DNA from: Paraflavitalea soli
GTDB lineage: Bacteria > Bacteroidota > Bacteroidia > Chitinophagales > Chitinophagaceae
Assembly (NCBI RefSeq): GCF_003555545.1
Contig: NZ_CP032157.1
Location: forward strand, 1,926,546 to 1,990,545
Direction: 5' to 3'
Length of the DNA: 64,000 nucleotides
Position numbers and translations under genes: made by a program. This document shows positions 26,105 through 34,223 of the stretch, piece after piece; the first letter of the stretch is position 1, and each line of letters opens with the position of its first letter. The notes beneath the pieces were generated by a model that worked only from the letters and a program-made list of their open reading frames with translations, had not been told where the DNA came from and made no database searches.

Positions 26105-26672
26105 GTCCGTTATTTTAGGCAAAGACTATCCATAGCGTATCGCCGGAAATCCGTTGTTACGATGCATTTCACAGGACAGAATATTTTTTAAAAGGCATGT
26201 AAATATTGCACCATCACGCAATAGATGTGAAATCTGCGCAGGTACTCATTTTGCTGTAGAATACAGACTCAATAACGGTTAAGTCCAATTTGCTGAGGAG
26301 TCAAAGCCAAAGCAGTAACATAGCCTTTTCCAGGCCTGTCCCATCTTTTATTACGGGGGCTTAGGAAAGGATGTCTCTATAGGGGGCGGCTCGCCTACCT
26401 AGAAAGCGGTTACACTTAACGATATTGAATACTCGTTGTAACTGTTTGGGGTAACGCAAATATAGCCGCTTTGATGAAAAGATAAAAGGTGTGACTGCAG
26501 TTATAGTGCAGGTGTTAGTATTTTATGCAAAAATAATGGCAAACCCCTATAAATTACCTACAGGTTTACTCGTAATGCCGCTACACTTCCAGAAATGCAC
26601 TTACGATGGCTAACCGCCGGTTATCCCTCCAAACAACCTGATTATTCAATGATTAGCTTTGACTAACACAGT
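26105..26672. other. Intergenic stretch without supported gene
   Basis: About 570 bases with no recognisable frame. It contains the AraC promoter region on the minus strand (right part of the AraC gene start) and no terminator that I can point to. Confidence 0.4.
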
Positions 26673-27383
26673 TTATATTATCCCGATTTGAGCCATAAAC
26701 TTCTCCCGGTAGGTTTCACCCACCGGCAGATACTGCCCATTGATCACCACCTTACCACGGTCCAGGAACTCAATTTTGTTGCGGTTGATAATGTAAGACT
26801 TATGAATGCGGATAAATTTTTCTGCAGGCAGCGTGGCTTCCATCTTTTTCATGCTTTCCAGCGACAAAATCTTTCCTCCGGGCGTGTGGAAGCCAATATA
26901 ATCGCGCAAAGCCTCTATATAGTAAATAGCATCCAGGTCCACCTTCTGTATGCGGTATTCCGCCCTGATAAAAATATGGTCCGGCGCCTCCTTCGCCACG
27001 GCCGGCTGCCTGGCCTCCAGCCGCTCTTTGGCTTTGATCACCGCCATCATATAGCGGTCAAAGGAAAAGGGCTTCAGCAGGTAATCCACCACATCATGCT
27101 CATAGCCTTCCAGCGCATAGGCCGTATAGGCCGTGGTAAGGATCACCTTACAGCGGTTGCCGATCAGCTTCATAAACTGCATGCCGCTCAACTCAGGCAT
27201 ATGAATATCCAGGAACAGCAGGTCAGCCTCTCCCTGTTCGATGACCTGCAAGGCTTCCAATACATGCGTGGTCTTGAATACGACCGTAAGCCCCGGCGTT
27301 TTTTCCACGTATTGCACCAACAGGCCAACAGCCAGTGGCTCATCATCAACAATTACGCAACGCAACGGTGAAGTATTACCCAT
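26673..27383 (-). CDS. LytTR-family response regulator
   Basis: The 236-residue regulator has a receiver domain with VDDEP near residue 12, phosphoacceptor Asp in LLFLDIHMPEL, Thr/Ala in ILTTAYTAYA and Lys in YLLKPFSF. Its LytTR DNA-binding domain (about 132-233) runs FIRAEYRIQKVDLDAIYYIE to EKFIRIHKSYIINRNKIEF. It overlaps the upstream kinase gene by 8 bases, so the two proteins are translationally coupled and form a cognate pair. It differs from the 18377 regulator, with shorter linkers. Likely function: control of a small set of envelope or transport genes, not identifiable here. Confidence 0.93.
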   Translation of the reverse strand: MGNTSPLRCVIVDDEPLAVGLLVQYVEKTPGLTVVFKTTHVLEALQVIEQGEADLLFLDIHMPELSGMQFMKLIGNRCKVILTTAYTAYALEGYEHDVVDYLLKPFSFDRYMMAVIKAKERLEARQPAVAKEAPDHIFIRAEYRIQKVDLDAIYYIEALRDYIGFHTPGGKILSLESMKKMEATLPAEKFIRIHKSYIINRNKIEFLDRGKVVINGQYLPVGETYREKFMAQIGII

Positions 27384-28368
27384 TGATCAGTTCCAGGTTA
27401 ATAGTGAAATGATTATCTGTATCGTCTATTTTCAACGTATGTTTATCCGCATACAACAGCGCCAGCCTCCGCTGCACATTCTGCAGCCCGATACCACCCG
27501 CAGCATCCTTCAATCCATGCCCCTTGCGGTTCACACAATGAAAATAAATACTCCGGGGCCCTGCATGAATAGTAATTTCTACGCCTTCCTCCATGCCCGA
27601 AAAGTCACCGTGCTTAAAAGCATTCTCTACAAACGGGATCAGCAGTAAGGGAACAATCGGTAAGGCCGCCGTATCACCCGTTACACGTAGGGGAGCATGA
27701 ATAGCATGGTCAAACCGTATCTTTTGCAGCTCAATGTACCGCGCAATATAGTCGATCTCTTTTTGCAGCGGCACCCTTTCACTGGCATCATACAACATAT
27801 ACCGCAGCAGGTCCGAAAGACTGAGGATGGCATCCTGCGCACCGGCCGCATTCTGGTACATGAGCGAGTAAATATTGTGCAGGCTGTTGAACAGGAAATG
27901 CGGGTTGATCTGCGAACGCAGGAAAGACAATTCAGATTGCCTGTTTTGGATCACCATATCCTTTTGCTCCAGTTCTTTATGCTGGGCATAGCGGATAAAG
28001 TAAAATACCAGGCCGTACACCGTGTACAAAAAAGCATAGAATATATTATTGAGAAAATAACTTTTCAGCCGCACATCTCTGCCCGTTTTGTAACACAAGT
28101 AAAAAATAATGGGCAGCGCGATCACCGTCAATACGATCGCCGGCGCCACCCGCCGGGGATAAAAATGGTAGAACAGAAGATAGGGCACCAGGGCAAAGAG
28201 AAAATAGAGAACGATTTCCAAAAGCCGCCCGATGAGATCACCCATACTGGCCGGCATTCCCAAAAACCGGGAATGTCCGTTTACCAGGTTGGGCAGGTCA
28301 TATGCGATGTGCAACAGGAAATACAAAGCCACAAAAATGACGAACAACAGGATCAATCTCTTTCGCAT
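27376..28368 (-). CDS. LytS-type histidine kinase, partner of the adjacent LytTR regulator
   Basis: The 330-residue protein has four membrane helices (about 5-130) and the cytoplasmic His_kinase domain: LRSQINPHFLFNSLHNIYSL with the phosphoacceptor His, N-box PFVENAFKHGD, and GGIGLQNVQRRLALLY. All conserved blocks are intact, so it should be active. The stop overlaps the regulator start. A TACCTTTG -7 element (28373-28380) ends only 4 bases before the ATG, making a leaderless transcript likely. The signal sensed by the membrane part is unknown. Confidence 0.92.
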   Translation of the reverse strand: MRKRLILLFVIFVALYFLLHIAYDLPNLVNGHSRFLGMPASMGDLIGRLLEIVLYFLFALVPYLLFYHFYPRRVAPAIVLTVIALPIIFYLCYKTGRDVRLKSYFLNNIFYAFLYTVYGLVFYFIRYAQHKELEQKDMVIQNRQSELSFLRSQINPHFLFNSLHNIYSLMYQNAAGAQDAILSLSDLLRYMLYDASERVPLQKEIDYIARYIELQKIRFDHAIHAPLRVTGDTAALPIVPLLLIPFVENAFKHGDFSGMEEGVEITIHAGPRSIYFHCVNRKGHGLKDAAGGIGLQNVQRRLALLYADKHTLKIDDTDNHFTINLELING

Positions 28369-28372
28369 CGGC

Positions 28373-28380
28373 CAAAGGTA
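28373..28380 (-). promoter_or_regulatory. -7 element (TACCTTTG) next to the kinase ATG
   Basis: The minus-strand octamer matches TAnnTTTG exactly and ends 4 bases before the start codon at 28368. The same 4-base spacing occurs at the 1099 gene and, with one mismatch, at 2022. Confidence 0.5.
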
Positions 28381-28503
28381 TTATTAATTGCTACACACCC
28401 TTCACCAGCCCGCCCACGTTTGCAGAGATGCAGCCCCTGTTTGTCGATTTGGATTGGATACCGCCCCCTGCACTGCTAATTTTCCATCCTGAAACTATGG
28501 CAA

Positions 28504-28537
28504 CGGGTGGGTCGCTTTCCCAAAAGCGGCTCATCCC
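28504..28537. repeat. Palindromic intergenic element, copy B
   Basis: CGGGTGGGTCGCTTT pairs with AAAGCGGCTCATCCCG with one bulge and a few mismatches around a short loop. It lies between divergent genes (28368 minus start, 28726 plus start), so it cannot serve only as a terminator. The rest of the 28381-28725 gap holds no supported gene. Confidence 0.6.
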
Positions 28538-28725
28538 GATCATCGGATTCAGTTGACTATTCAGCACGACCGGCAGCCAGGTGTTCCGGGGGACGGGGTT
28601 TCTACCAGGTCCGAAGAACAGTTTATCCGTTTACGTCGCTAACAGGTAAAATACGTTTTCAAAAATGATAGCCTTGAAGTGGAACGTACCTGGCCGGCCG
28701 GTTATTCTTTTCCAAAACATTTTAT

Positions 28726-30552
28726 ATGAACAATCCTGCTACCAGGGGTCAACGGCCCATGCCCATCACTATGGATATACCTGTACGGCCCAAAGAACAG
28801 GCAACTGTACCAAAGAAAACCAGGCCCCCACATACCAGCATTTCGGCGCGTCCATGGCTCAGGTGGTGGCCCTTGTTCTTATTGATAGTTGTTGGTATAG
28901 TTATTTATGCGTTGTACTATTCACCCCGGTCTGCGTTCAGGGATCCCCTGGCCCTTTCCTTCCGGTTGTCCGGCAACTTCGGCGAGCTGCGCAACAACCA
29001 TTTCCACATGGGGCTCGATGTACGTACCGACGGCGAGGAAAACCTGCCCGTATATGCCGTGGCAGATGGCTATGTGAGCCGCATCATCATCGAGGAGTAT
29101 GCATTGGGCAAAGCCATCTTCATCACCCATCCCAACGGGTATACTACCGTATACGCCCATCTGAACCGGTTTTATGAACCATTGGAAGCAGCCGTGGAAG
29201 CACAACAGCAGGCAGGCCAAAAACGCGAGCAGGACATTAGTTTTGCCGCTGGCCGTTTCCCGGTGACCAAAGGCCAGGAGATAGCCCTCAGCGGCAATAC
29301 CGGTGGCTCAGAAGCGCCGCACCTGCACTTTGAGCTAAGGGATACCCGCACCGGCAATAACCTCAACCCGCTCTTATACGGGTTTGAAATGGCCGACGAC
29401 CAGCCACCTGTACTAAAAAGCCTGTATTGGTATAACCGCCAATACAGTACCTATCGCTCACCAGGCAATAGCATAAGTCTCCAGTGGACCGGAGGAGCCT
29501 GGCACGCAACCCGTAAGGTCATCAAAGTGCGGTCACCCCGAATAAGCCTGGGTATCCGCGCCGAAGACAAAAGCAACGACAGCCGTTTTCAGTTTGCCAT
29601 ATACCGCACGGAACTAAGGCTGGATGATAAATTAATACATGAATCCACCCTCGACAATTTCTCTTACACCGACAGCCGCTATATCAATGCCTGCGTGGAC
29701 TATCCGAAATGGATGCGCACCGGCCTATATGTACAACACCTGGGCGTATTACCGGGCAACCACCTGCCCGCCTGGAAGGGTAGTGGCCTCCTTGATCTAT
29801 CCGATGGGCGGGTACACCGCATCAACATCCGCCTGTTTGATGTGAGCAACAATATAACCACCTTCGAAAATGAAGTACAATACAGCGGGGCTGTAGAAAC
29901 GCCACAACCACTTTTACCCGGTACAAAAGTCTTGCTGCCTGGGATAGAGAATACAGTCACCGGCAACAATTGTAAAGTATATTTCAGTAAAACCGCTTTC
30001 TATGATACCGTATTTTTCAATTTGAAAGAGCAATCCAATACCGGCTCATACAAAGCTTCTCCACTGGTAAGCCTGCACAATGCATCCATCCCCGTGCACG
30101 ACAACTACAGGATATCCCTCAAAGCCTTGCCCTTTGTGACCGAGCGACTCCGGAAAAGGGTGGTAATGCAATTGAACAATGGGAAAAAGAAGTCCGCCAG
30201 CAAGGGTACCTGGAAAGACAACTGGCTTACCGCCTCTTTCAATACCCTGGGCACTGTACAACTATTGCTCGACACCATACCACCCACTATCCGCCTGGTC
30301 AACTGGCAGTCGGGCCAGTCATTTACAACAGATGACATCGAACTGAAATTACTATGCAGTGATGAAACAGATGGAGTAACCAGCTTCCGGGCTGAGCTGG
30401 ATGGCCAGTGGTTATTGTTCGACAGGAAGGGGAATGATTTCACCCTGGCTATTCCCGGGAAGTGCAGGCCAGGTAAACATCAATTAGCGGTTGCCATCAC
30501 CGATGTGGCAGGCAACACCACCCAGCAAACTTTTTCTTTTGTAAAGCTATGA
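28726..30552 (+). CDS. M23-type zinc metallopeptidase, membrane-anchored
   Basis: The 608-residue protein has a cytoplasmic N-terminal tail (1-45), one membrane helix (about 47-68) and a periplasmic LysM-less M23 domain. The zinc ligands and active site are visible: HFHMGLDVR (first His and Asp) near residue 90 and HLHFELRD near residue 203. M23 peptidases usually cut cross-bridges of peptidoglycan or act as scaffolds. Several Ig-like or beta segments follow (about 230-608), including a block with LLDTIPPTIRLVNWQSG and an ending VAGNTTQQTFSF. It may take part in wall remodelling during division or growth. It has no obvious operon partner. Confidence 0.85.
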   Translation: MNNPATRGQRPMPITMDIPVRPKEQATVPKKTRPPHTSISARPWLRWWPLFLLIVVGIVIYALYYSPRSAFRDPLALSFRLSGNFGELRNNHFHMGLDVRTDGEENLPVYAVADGYVSRIIIEEYALGKAIFITHPNGYTTVYAHLNRFYEPLEAAVEAQQQAGQKREQDISFAAGRFPVTKGQEIALSGNTGGSEAPHLHFELRDTRTGNNLNPLLYGFEMADDQPPVLKSLYWYNRQYSTYRSPGNSISLQWTGGAWHATRKVIKVRSPRISLGIRAEDKSNDSRFQFAIYRTELRLDDKLIHESTLDNFSYTDSRYINACVDYPKWMRTGLYVQHLGVLPGNHLPAWKGSGLLDLSDGRVHRINIRLFDVSNNITTFENEVQYSGAVETPQPLLPGTKVLLPGIENTVTGNNCKVYFSKTAFYDTVFFNLKEQSNTGSYKASPLVSLHNASIPVHDNYRISLKALPFVTERLRKRVVMQLNNGKKKSASKGTWKDNWLTASFNTLGTVQLLLDTIPPTIRLVNWQSGQSFTTDDIELKLLCSDETDGVTSFRAELDGQWLLFDRKGNDFTLAIPGKCRPGKHQLAVAITDVAGNTTQQTFSFVKL

Positions 30553-30596
30553 GGGAAGATAGCTCGCTCGCCTCCGGCTTGCTACAAAAATGTGGT

Positions 30597-31100
30597 TTAC
30601 GGCTTAAAACGCTCTTTGTATTCCTCGTACTTCGGTTTCCACATTTGCCAGGTCCAGTAAAAGCTGTCCACTTTATCATTGAGCAGCTCTTCCAGGATAT
30701 CCAGGTGTACATGCCAGCCGGCAGCAAAACTGGAGACATCGCCTGTCAATTGCTGGTGCGTCAATACCAGGCGGCAGGCCATATTGCCCACCGGGAATAA
30801 TTCCCAGCGTACCAATGATGGCGGTTCCTGCTCCAACTGCCAGGTATACTCCAGCAAGGAGGGTTGTTTTATCCGGGTCACCTCTCCCCGGCAGTCGCAA
30901 TTGGTATTGGTAAAATGCAGCCGCATAGGCGCGCCTTCTTCTAATTCCATAGTCACCTCAGCCAGCCATATGGCCACTTTGGTGGGGTCTGTAATGGCTT
31001 GCCATACTTGTTCCATCGGGTAGGCAAACAGCCGTTCTATACGTACGCTGTAGCCTTCAGGACCCTTCGTAATTGTACCGTAACGGGAAGATGATTCCAT
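30597..31100 (-). CDS. SRPBCC/AHSA1-like ligand-binding protein
   Basis: The start at 31100 (MESSSRYGTITKG) gives a 167-residue protein of the START/AHSA1-like SRPBCC family: VRIERLFAYPMEQVWQAITDP opens the fold and the typical WKPKYEEYKERF-type helix closes it. These proteins have a deep hydrophobic pocket for lipids or other small molecules. The gene starts 16 bases after the stop of the upstream ArsR gene and is probably co-transcribed with it. ArsR-SRPBCC pairs are common in Bacteroidota; the ligand is unknown. A longer frame to 31217 overlaps the ArsR gene and is unlikely. Confidence 0.85.
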   Translation of the reverse strand: MESSSRYGTITKGPEGYSVRIERLFAYPMEQVWQAITDPTKVAIWLAEVTMELEEGAPMRLHFTNTNCDCRGEVTRIKQPSLLEYTWQLEQEPPSLVRWELFPVGNMACRLVLTHQQLTGDVSSFAAGWHVHLDILEELLNDKVDSFYWTWQMWKPKYEEYKERFKP

Positions 31101-31116
31101 AGGTATAAAATGAATA

Positions 31117-31446
31117 CTAATGTTGGTTCTTCCTGGTCTGCACTTCGGTGGCCAGGAAACTCTCCAGCGCATCCAGCTTTTTGGACCAGAATAAACGGTA
31201 TTGCTCCGCCCAGTCACTTACTTCCTTCAGTTTGCCCAGGTTGGCTTCGCAAAACCGTTCCCGTCCCTGCTGGCGGATCACGATCAGGCCACATTCCGTA
31301 AGTATTTTGATATGCTTGGAAATAGCGGGCCTGCTCACTTCAAAGTTCTCCGCTACACCATTTAGTGTCAATGTCTTTTGAGAAAGTAACCCAATAATTT
31401 GCCGGCGGGTGGGGTCTGCTATTGCCTGGAAAACATCACGTCTCAT
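31117..31446 (-). CDS. ArsR-family HTH repressor
   Basis: The start at 31446 (MRRDVFQAIADPTRRQIIGLL) is the canonical opening for this family. The 109-residue protein has a winged helix: recognition helix in VSRPAISKHIKILTECGLI and wing in IRQQGRERFCEANLGKL. It lacks the cysteine metal-binding motif, so it is not a metal sensor of the classic type and probably responds to another signal, or is redox-sensitive through Cys residues in LTECGL and RFCEAN. A palindrome just upstream (31461-31476) that overlaps the -7 element is the likely self-binding operator. The downstream gene encodes an SRPBCC protein. Confidence 0.88.
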   Translation of the reverse strand: MRRDVFQAIADPTRRQIIGLLSQKTLTLNGVAENFEVSRPAISKHIKILTECGLIVIRQQGRERFCEANLGKLKEVSDWAEQYRLFWSKKLDALESFLATEVQTRKNQH

Positions 31447-31460
31447 GATATAGATTTGTA

Positions 31461-31483
31461 GTAACCGTTTGGTTACAAAAGTA
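31461..31483 (-). promoter_or_regulatory. ArsR promoter (TACTTTTG) overlapped by palindromic operator
   Basis: On the minus strand TACTTTTG (31476-31483) matches the -7 consensus, and TTG about 22 bases upstream can serve as -33. The palindrome GTAACCgtttGGTTAC (31461-31476) begins at the last base of the -7 element. Such placement fits repression by the ArsR protein itself. Confidence 0.65.
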
Positions 31484-31914
31484 GCAGAAATCCGGCAGGA
31501 AAGGTCAATTTTATCTGAAAGCACCTTCGCCATGTGGTACGTTACGGATGCAAAGACCAGGGTTGGGGCCTGGGATTGCGTGCGCATTGCCTACGCTTTG
31601 CCTACGCATTGCCTACGGATTGCCTAAATATTGCACTGCCCCCTTTGCAGAACCCTGTTTAGGCCATACGCAGGTAATTGGGGTGCCTGTTGTAGGCTAT
31701 GCGCAGGCAGGTAAAGCACCATCCGGCAGGGTTGCACATAGGCCCCCCGTAACAGTCATTTGCGGGCTCAGGTAGGGTTAAGGTCCGCTTAAGGTAGGAG
31801 GTTAAAGCGCATTCACTAAGGGTCAATTGACCGGTTGGGTGGCTCTCAATACACCTTTCCAGTCAATTTACCCCCAACAAGGGCTGATTACGAAATAAAT
31901 AAATAGAAAATGAC
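31484..31914. other. Intergenic stretch with an 11-bp tandem repeat
   Basis: No gene is supported. Four head-to-tail 11-bp units, CGCATTGCCTA and close variants, lie at 31583-31626, with a partial fifth unit after them. Confidence 0.5.
31583..31626 (+). repeat. 11-bp tandem repeat, four units
   Basis: The units are CGCATTGCCTA, CGCTTTGCCTA, CGCATTGCCTA and CGGATTGCCTA, followed by AATATTGC. Unit length is constant and mismatches are only at positions 3 and 4. Confidence 0.85.
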
Positions 31915-32439
31915 CTAACGCAGGTGGGCATTGCGGTACCGCGAAATAACCCAGGAAATAGGCAATCCCACAAATACCATCAGGATCAGCAGGCCGGTGA
32001 TAACACCCGAAGTAGTATGTTTCCCCACACCGGGAGCAGCCGTCAGGGGCAGCACCACCAGGTTCATGGCTACCCATACGAGCACACCATAACCCAGCCC
32101 GGAAACGATCCAGTTCTTGCTTACCTGCCTGATCAGCGGCCACACATAATAGAAAATGGCGGCAAAAATAATGGCGATTAAAAAGTGGAACAGCAGGCCT
32201 AGTACGGGCATCAGCGTTTTGTCACCATAGCCAATTTCTTTGCCAAAGGCCGCACTGGCAATATAATTCAGGATCAGGAAGGGATTCTTACCCGTTTTGA
32301 TCATATAACTTACAAAAGCGGCCAGGATATCCAGTATCCCCGCTATTAATCCTGCTTTCAGGATAATAGGAAATGGCTGTTGACGGGAGGCAATGCCCGC
32401 GGCAGAAGCAGTTAAGGTGGAATGGCTTGTTTTGGTCAT
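31915..32439 (-). CDS. Four-helix membrane protein of unknown function
   Basis: The 174-residue protein has a polar N-terminus (1-22) and four predicted membrane helices at about 24-46, 73-98, 107-133 and 142-163, with short loops. The loop after helix 1 contains KTGKNPFLILNYIASAAFGK, and helix 4 is followed by a basic tail (ISRYRNAHLR). It is similar in plan to small uncharacterised Bacteroidota inner-membrane proteins. I do not recognise a motif that gives a function. The gene stands alone, and the gap to the next gene (32440-32668) holds no recognisable feature. Confidence 0.7.
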   Translation of the reverse strand: MTKTSHSTLTASAAGIASRQQPFPIILKAGLIAGILDILAAFVSYMIKTGKNPFLILNYIASAAFGKEIGYGDKTLMPVLGLLFHFLIAIIFAAIFYYVWPLIRQVSKNWIVSGLGYGVLVWVAMNLVVLPLTAAPGVGKHTTSGVITGLLILMVFVGLPISWVISRYRNAHLR

Positions 32440-32668
32440 GATAGTAAAGGACGGGTTAAACTTCCTCTTACAATAAATTTACCGCCATTTGCCGCAGGCC
32501 CATAGAGAGATATACGTATGGCGGCTATCAACCTCCCTACAGTGCGTACCGGGTGACGATCAGCAATGACCTGTTCAAATACAGTAATTCATTGTTAATT
32601 TACTGGTCATTAGTCCATCGAAGCAACCGAATGATCAATAATTAATAATCAGTAATTAAAAGCGCTCA

Positions 32669-34135
32669 ATGATTGCCTACATAAAGAAGCCATTTGTCCT
32701 TGTTATCGCTATTTACTGCTCGGGCATACTCATGGCGCAAACTTCCGACGACCAGTTCCGGATGCCACTCAAAACCGTGCTCACCGAAATTGAGCAGCGC
32801 TATGGCATCAAAATGCAGTATGGCGAGGAGATGGTCAAAGACAAATGGGTCAACTATGCCCGCTGGCGCTACCGGCCCGATGCAGAAACGACCCTCTCCA
32901 ATATATTGTCACCGCTGGATATGGCGGTCAACAAAACAGGCGATAAGCGTTACAAGCTGAAGTATTTTGAATACCACCGCCTCACACCCGAAGAAGGCAA
33001 AGCCCGGTTGGATTACCTCGCATCTCACTATAGCAATGCTCAACAATGGGAACAGCGCAGGGATTCCCTTAAAAAATGCATGTGGGAGGCATTGCAATTG
33101 TCTCCATTGCCGCCGGCGCCCACCGGCAAACCTATTATAGTCAGCAAGCGTTCGATGGATGGCTACAGCATCGAGAACATTGCTTTTGAAGTTTTGCCCG
33201 GCCTCTATATTGCTGGTTCCCTATACCGCCCGCTGAAAGTGAAAAGTAAAATACCCATCGTGCTTTGTCCCGATGGACATTGGGCGCAACACCGGTATAG
33301 GGCCGATTGCCAGCTTCGCTGCGCCACCCTGGCGCGTATGGGATGCATGGCCATCAGTTATGACCTCTTTGCCTGGGGCGAATCTCTATTACAATTCAAA
33401 TCAGAAGATCACCGTCGGGCCCTCGCCATGACCGTACAGGCATTGGGCACCATCCGTATACTGGATTACCTGCTCACCTTAAAAGAGGCCGACAGCAGCC
33501 GCGTAGCCATTTCAGGCGGCTCGGGTGGCGGCAGCCATACCATGCTCATCACCGCACTGGACAACCGCATCAAATTGAGTGTGCCTGTAGTGATGCTGTC
33601 TTCCTACCATAGTGGTGGATGCCCTTGTGAAAGCGGCATGCCCATCCACCTTTGCGGTGGCGGCACTGCCAATCCCGAAATAGCAGCCATGGCAGCGCCC
33701 CGGCCACAACTCGTGATCTCCGATGGAAAAGACTGGACAGACCAGGTGCCACAAACAGAGTTTCCTTACCTGCAGAAAATGTATGGCTATTACGGGAAGA
33801 CAGACCAGGTAGAAAATGTACACCTGCCGGAAGAAGGCCATGATTTTGGCGTTAACAAGCGCCAGCTCCTGTATCTTTTTATCGCCAAACATTTTAAGCT
33901 CGACATAGCATCCCAGTTAGATGCCGCCGGGAAGGTAGACGAAAGCAAAGTGACCATTGAACCCGAAACCGCCCTATTGGTATTTGGCCCCAAAGGAGAG
34001 CACCTGCCCGCCAATGCAATAAAGGGATTTGAGCAATTGAAAGCAATGTTTATTCATCAATTCCAGGATTGCTCCTCAAAACCGGACAAGCGCTGTAACA
34101 AAAACGAACAGCTTCGTCGACTACCAGACAACTAA
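32669..34135 (+). CDS. STN-domain/alpha-beta-hydrolase (acetylxylan-esterase-like) fusion
   Basis: The 488-residue protein has a signal peptide (about 1-23, ending MAQ), an STN-like domain (about 27-95, MPLKTVLTEIEQRYGIKMQY to KRYKLK) and an alpha/beta-hydrolase domain (about 125-420). The nucleophile motif SGGSGGGS is near residue 282, the catalytic His in EEGHDFG is near 395, and the acidic residue is probably in DGKDWTDQ. It resembles esterases that remove acetyl or glucuronoyl groups from plant polysaccharides. STN domains normally sit at the start of TonB receptors and FecR-type systems; here one is joined to an enzyme. The protein should act in the periplasm or outside. The last 30 residues are polar with Cys pairs. 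Confidence 0.75.
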   Translation: MIAYIKKPFVLVIAIYCSGILMAQTSDDQFRMPLKTVLTEIEQRYGIKMQYGEEMVKDKWVNYARWRYRPDAETTLSNILSPLDMAVNKTGDKRYKLKYFEYHRLTPEEGKARLDYLASHYSNAQQWEQRRDSLKKCMWEALQLSPLPPAPTGKPIIVSKRSMDGYSIENIAFEVLPGLYIAGSLYRPLKVKSKIPIVLCPDGHWAQHRYRADCQLRCATLARMGCMAISYDLFAWGESLLQFKSEDHRRALAMTVQALGTIRILDYLLTLKEADSSRVAISGGSGGGSHTMLITALDNRIKLSVPVVMLSSYHSGGCPCESGMPIHLCGGGTANPEIAAMAAPRPQLVISDGKDWTDQVPQTEFPYLQKMYGYYGKTDQVENVHLPEEGHDFGVNKRQLLYLFIAKHFKLDIASQLDAAGKVDESKVTIEPETALLVFGPKGEHLPANAIKGFEQLKAMFIHQFQDCSSKPDKRCNKNEQLRRLPDN

Positions 34136-34169
34136 ACAACTGATTATCAACAAGAATATAAGATGGCAT

Positions 34170-34223
34170 CTTTTTAGGTACCACAGCTAACAGCTAAAAC
34201 CTAATAGCTAATACCTAATTACC
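34170..34223 (+). repeat. Low-complexity leader before the FtsX-like gene
   Basis: Imperfect repeats of AGCTAAtACCTAAT type run up to the ATG at 34224. They resemble other AT-rich repeat leaders in the window but are not the same heptad. Confidence 0.4.
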
